A stretch of 46,484 nucleotides of DNA from Caldilineaceae bacterium SB0664_bin_27 (lineage in GTDB: Bacteria; Chloroflexota; Anaerolineae; Caldilineales; Caldilineaceae), in the NCBI GenBank assembly GCA_009838625.1, contig VXRG01000007.1, forward strand, positions 1 to 46,484, in the 5' to 3' direction. Positions 43,202 to 46,484 of the stretch are shown in pieces. The notes under the pieces were generated by a model. It was not told the DNA's origin. It saw only the letters and a list, made by a program, of their open reading frames with translations, and searched no databases. Positions within the stretch are counted from its first letter, which is position 1; each line of letters begins with the position of its first letter. The position numbers and the translations under genes were made by a program.

Positions 43202-46183
43202 CTATCCTGAACTGCCCTCTGCGGCAGGCGTTGGCGAGGGAACTGGCTGCTGTGTGGGCTGCTGTGTGGGTTCGGGTTCCGGTGAGAGGCCGCTCAAATC
43301 CAGCATGCGCTCCAGGACCATCTCCAGGCTCTCCAACTCGGCCCCATAGGCGGCCCAGTCTCCTGACAGCAGAGCCTCCTGCGCATTGGCGTAGCGATTA
43401 TTCGCCTCGAGTATCAGTTCTTCAAGCGAAGATGCAGCCAGGTCGACGTCGACCACTTCCCGCTCTACTGCTGGCAGCTCGGCAGGCATTTCACCGTCTC
43501 CTGAAATCGCCAGCTCCGCCAGCTTTGTGTCGGACAGGATACCCTGGCCGAACAGCTCAGCCAGTGCCAGGCCAAGATTTTCGGCCATGATGACGCGGTC
43601 CGAGGTAGCCAGTATGACTCGCTTCAGCTCCGGAATCTTGCCTGTTGCCGCCTGCAAATAGAGTGGCTCGACATAGAGCAGGCTTTCGCCGATCGGAATC
43701 ACCAGTAGATTGCCCCGAATTACCTGGCTTCCCTGCTGGTTCCACAAGCTGAGAAGAGAACTGATCGTAGGATCCTGGTCGATACGCGCCTCAATCTGTT
43801 TAGGCCCGAAAACGAGAGAGTCCTTTCCGAACCGGTAAACCAGCATCTCTCCATACTTCTCTGGATCATTCTGCGCGGCCAGCCAGGAGATCATGTTCTC
43901 ACGATTGGCCGGCGTAAACGGAAGAATCTGAATGAAGTCCAGGTCCTCGCTGCCTGGCAGTTGCATCAGAACATAGTAGGGCTCCATGGGTCGAGACTGG
44001 TTGTCGAAGATCTCTTCCGGCCACGCCCAAACATCCTCTCTATTGTAGAAGTCAGTCGGTTCCGTCATCTGGTAGGTGCGGAAGACACTCGCCTGGATAC
44101 TGAACAGATCGTTTGGATAGCGAATGTGAGCGTTCAGGTCCTCCGGCATCTCCTCGAAGTCGGTGAATAGAGACGGGAAGATGCGGGCATACGCGGCGGC
44201 AATGGGTTCATCCGGCTCGACGAGATAGAAGTCCATCTCTCCGGTGTAGGCATCGATGATGATCTTTACAGGATTGCGAATGTAGTTGAATCCCGGCGGA
44301 ACAGTTCGCGTCCCAAACTGGCTCGGCTCGCTGTAAGGAAAGCGACCGCTGACGGTATAAGCATCGAGGAACCAGTAAAGGTTGCCGTCTCCTCCGATAA
44401 CAATATACGGGTCAGAGTCAAACCGCAGGAACGGCGCCACCTCCAGCGTGCGCTGCAGGATATTGCGTCTCCATAGCAGCTGGCTTTCGGGGTTCAGCTC
44501 CTGGCTAATGAACAGGTTAATGTCAGCAAACTGGATAGCAAAGGCCAGCCGGGGAAGGAACCCGCCGATGCTGATGCCTGAATCCCCCTCGAAGGTCGTG
44601 AAAACATTGCCGCCCTCACCGCGAGGGTAGTCAAACTCCTCCGTCTCAGTCTTGACGATCACGTATTCGTTCGTCCGCTCGCCGAAATAGATTTGCGGAC
44701 GTTTGACTTCAAGAATGCCCTGCACCGGCAGGTCCTGCAGAACAAAAGTTGGCAGTCCGTCCGGCGTAATCTCAGCCACGGGTGAAGCAGCGACGCCATA
44801 GCCGTGCGTGTATACCAGTTTTCGATTGACCCAGGTCTGCGCCGGCTGTTCCAGCTGCTCAGGTATCAGCTCTCGCGCCGACAGCATGAGCTGCCGCCTT
44901 TCACCTCCGACGTCGTACCGATCGATGTCGATGTCCGTGAACTGATACTGCTGCCGCAGTGCCTGCACCTGGTTGTATGTCTGGAGCAGCGGCCTGTAGT
45001 CCCACAGCCGGATATTCCGAATTGTATCTGGTTGTTCTAGCAACTCGGCGCCGGTCAACTCACTCTCTGCATCGAAGTTCTCGTCGACGATCCGGTCCAG
45101 ACCGAAGGCTGCCCGGGTAAAGTTTATGTTGTGCGATATGTACTCCCGTTCGCGCGTAAACTCGTTGGGGTTGACCTGAAAGCGCTGGACGAGGTTGGGG
45201 TAAATGTTGCCTGCCAGTGCCGATATTGCAATCCAGCCGACCAGGACGACGACGATTGCCCGCCATGCCTGCTGCAGGAACACGTTCACCAGAAGTAGAA
45301 TTGCCGCGATGATGGTGACGAAGACGAGAATCGTGAAGGCAGGAAGCTGGGCGTTTACGTCGGTATAGCCTGCACCGAATACCGCCCCGCGTGCGCTGTA
45401 GACGAGCTCCAAGGCGTCCAGTCGGTACTGCCAGGCGATCAACAGTAGAATTAGAGCGCCCAGACAGCTCAGGTGGGCGCGAACAGAGGCAGGCGCGCCC
45501 CAACCCCGCCAACCAATGCCGCTCGCGAGACCAGTTCCGATCAGGGTGATTACAAGCGTCGTCATCAGCCAGCCGCGCAGAAACTGCCAGATCGGTAGAG
45601 TGAAGAGAAAGAAGCTCACATCACGGCCAAATATTGGGTCCGTCATGCCAAACGGCTGTTGATTAAAGTATAGGAGGAGCTCTTCCCACGCCGAAGAGGC
45701 GCCCGTCCCCATGAAAAATGCGAAGAAAGCGCCCACAAGGAGGACGACCGGTGTTATGCGGACGCCGACTGCCTGCACTGCTTCAAATAGAGGCGTATCA
45801 TCCAGGCCTTGGGGATTGAGACGGCGGACAAGCAGGACGTTGAAGACAAATACGAGCCAGAAAGCGAGCGCGCCGGCTGCGAACAGGCCGAGTGAGGCTC
45901 CAATGCGGGTGAGAAAGACGTTGGTCAGCTTGAGGCTGTCATACCATAGCCAGTCAGTGTAGAATCCAAGAACCGTGTTGAACAGGACCAGGATCAGGAA
46001 AGGCACAAGCATCCACCACAAAAGGCGTCCGCCGCCGCCTTGACCGCCATTCCCCCCTCCGCCGCGCGGCGTGCTCGGACCACCGGGACCTTCGTCATCG
46101 TGGAGCAGTTCTTCTTCTATCTGCTCCCAGTCGTCCTCGTCCAGGTTCTCCAGAAGTTCGTGAAATGGGTTGCGTTCAGCCAT
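43202..46183 (-). CDS. UPF0182 family large membrane protein
   Basis: 993 residues. An acidic N-terminus (about 1-35, DEDDWEQIEEELLHDDEGPGG) and a Gly-rich linker lead to seven or so transmembrane helices (about 55-330, including LLWWMLVPFLILVLFNTVLGFYTDWLWY), then a large extracytoplasmic domain (about 340-890) and a Pro/Thr/Gln-rich C-terminal tail. Family hallmarks include FGMTDPIFGRDVSFFLFTLP. UPF0182/COG1615 proteins are widespread in Actinobacteria, Cyanobacteria and Chloroflexota with no established function. ATG 46183 has AAGGA 6 bases upstream, and an extended -10 promoter lies about 120 bases before the start. Confidence 0.95.
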   Translation of the reverse strand: MAERNPFHELLENLDEDDWEQIEEELLHDDEGPGGPSTPRGGGGNGGQGGGGRLLWWMLVPFLILVLFNTVLGFYTDWLWYDSLKLTNVFLTRIGASLGLFAAGALAFWLVFVFNVLLVRRLNPQGLDDTPLFEAVQAVGVRITPVVLLVGAFFAFFMGTGASSAWEELLLYFNQQPFGMTDPIFGRDVSFFLFTLPIWQFLRGWLMTTLVITLIGTGLASGIGWRGWGAPASVRAHLSCLGALILLLIAWQYRLDALELVYSARGAVFGAGYTDVNAQLPAFTILVFVTIIAAILLLVNVFLQQAWRAIVVVLVGWIAISALAGNIYPNLVQRFQVNPNEFTREREYISHNINFTRAAFGLDRIVDENFDAESELTGAELLEQPDTIRNIRLWDYRPLLQTYNQVQALRQQYQFTDIDIDRYDVGGERRQLMLSARELIPEQLEQPAQTWVNRKLVYTHGYGVAASPVAEITPDGLPTFVLQDLPVQGILEVKRPQIYFGERTNEYVIVKTETEEFDYPRGEGGNVFTTFEGDSGISIGGFLPRLAFAIQFADINLFISQELNPESQLLWRRNILQRTLEVAPFLRFDSDPYIVIGGDGNLYWFLDAYTVSGRFPYSEPSQFGTRTVPPGFNYIRNPVKIIIDAYTGEMDFYLVEPDEPIAAAYARIFPSLFTDFEEMPEDLNAHIRYPNDLFSIQASVFRTYQMTEPTDFYNREDVWAWPEEIFDNQSRPMEPYYVLMQLPGSEDLDFIQILPFTPANRENMISWLAAQNDPEKYGEMLVYRFGKDSLVFGPKQIEARIDQDPTISSLLSLWNQQGSQVIRGNLLVIPIGESLLYVEPLYLQAATGKIPELKRVILATSDRVIMAENLGLALAELFGQGILSDTKLAELAISGDGEMPAELPAVEREVVDVDLAASSLEELILEANNRYANAQEALLSGDWAAYGAELESLEMVLERMLDLSGLSPEPEPTQQPTQQPVPSPTPAAEGSSG

Positions 46184-46301
46184 TTGTGATCCTTATCAAT
46201 TGGGAAGGACAGTTGAAGACGCGGTCCTCGGCTTGTAACAGCTGCAAGGAAACGGACCACTTCGACCGCACACTCCATCGTCCTTGAGCATATTCACCGC
46301 A

Positions 46302-46310
46302 ATTATAACA
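46302..46310 (-). promoter_or_regulatory. Extended -10 promoter for UPF0182
   Basis: Minus-strand TGT-TATAAT, a perfect -10 with the extended TG element; no -35 is recognisable at 16-18 bases, which the extended element can compensate. The leader would be about 112 bases. Confidence 0.6.
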
Positions 46311-46484
46311 GACCTTGTCTCAATCGACGCCTACCGCTGCCAAGCCAATTGTATCTGAAGACTTTTGACGTCCTGAAGGTCCTGGCATTTGAGCCGGACA
46401 ACAGTTTCACACTCCGCCGAATTGAGCGCTCCGTCAGACCTCTCCCACGCCAATACTGGGGTGAACCTTCGTATACCTCCGGCG

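Overview
The window is a gene-dense, moderately high-GC bacterial segment. It most resembles a member of the Chloroflexota (Anaerolineae/Caldilineae-like). This is an inference from gene content and family resemblance: a CrtYcd-type fused lycopene cyclase with CruF, a B12-type MerR regulator, a T-box upstream of serS, the ATP-grasp/alpha-E/transglutaminase trio and a large UPF0182 protein. No rRNA or other phylogenetic marker is present. I see no CRISPR array, insertion sequence, integrase or replication origin.

Layout. (1) 1-2.3 kb: a Bcp-type peroxiredoxin and three small membrane proteins of unknown function. (2) 2.3-9.9 kb: a light/B12-type carotenoid locus. A CarH/LitR-like regulator and a minus-strand chain follow one another: lycopene cyclase, a secreted protein, CruF hydratase, a PlsY-like acyltransferase, a family 2 glycosyltransferase and a phosphopantetheinyl transferase. 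Successive genes overlap by ATGA or a few tens of bases. Phytoene synthase is divergent. Together they suggest a glycosylated, perhaps acylated, monocyclic or acyclic-ended carotenoid. The glycosyltransferase carries one in-frame TAA. Phytoene desaturase and prenyltransferase genes are not in the window.

(3) 10.6-21.7 kb: an oligopeptide-type ABC importer operon behind a near-consensus promoter (ATPase, binding lipoprotein, two permeases, second ATPase). It is interrupted twice. A lower-GC, Sec-exported polymorphic-toxin-like gene with a probable immunity gene lies between the two permeases. A six-heme cytochrome lies between the second permease and the second ATPase. (4) 21.8-23.7 kb: a GH4 alpha-galactosidase-like enzyme and a NIPSNAP protein, closed by a strong terminator. 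(5) 23.7-27.2 kb: the convergent trio of transglutaminase, alpha-E protein and circularly permuted ATP-grasp.

(6) 27.6-31.6 kb: a DUF899 thiol protein, then a sugar-acid/nucleoside catabolic run (DapA-family aldolase, UxuA-like mannonate dehydratase, nucleoside hydrolase). (7) 31.7-37 kb: CHAD, HD hydrolase, LtaS-like membrane enzyme, YceI lipoprotein, and a PPK1-like protein that stops where the catalytic half should begin. (8) 37-39.2 kb: promoter, T-box, serS, then tRNA-Ser(UGA), tRNA-Ser(GCU), tRNA-Arg(GCG) and a terminator. (9) 39.3-46.3 kb: a penicillin-acylase-family gene broken by one in-frame TAG, a uronate-dehydrogenase-like oxidoreductase with a DinB/ClbS-like partner, and a UPF0182 membrane protein.

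The most notable items are the toxin/immunity-like cassette inside a transporter operon, the carotenoid-lipid operon with its divergent B12-type regulator and paired GTAC boxes, the cytochrome in the opp operon, and the stand-alone PPK1 amino half.
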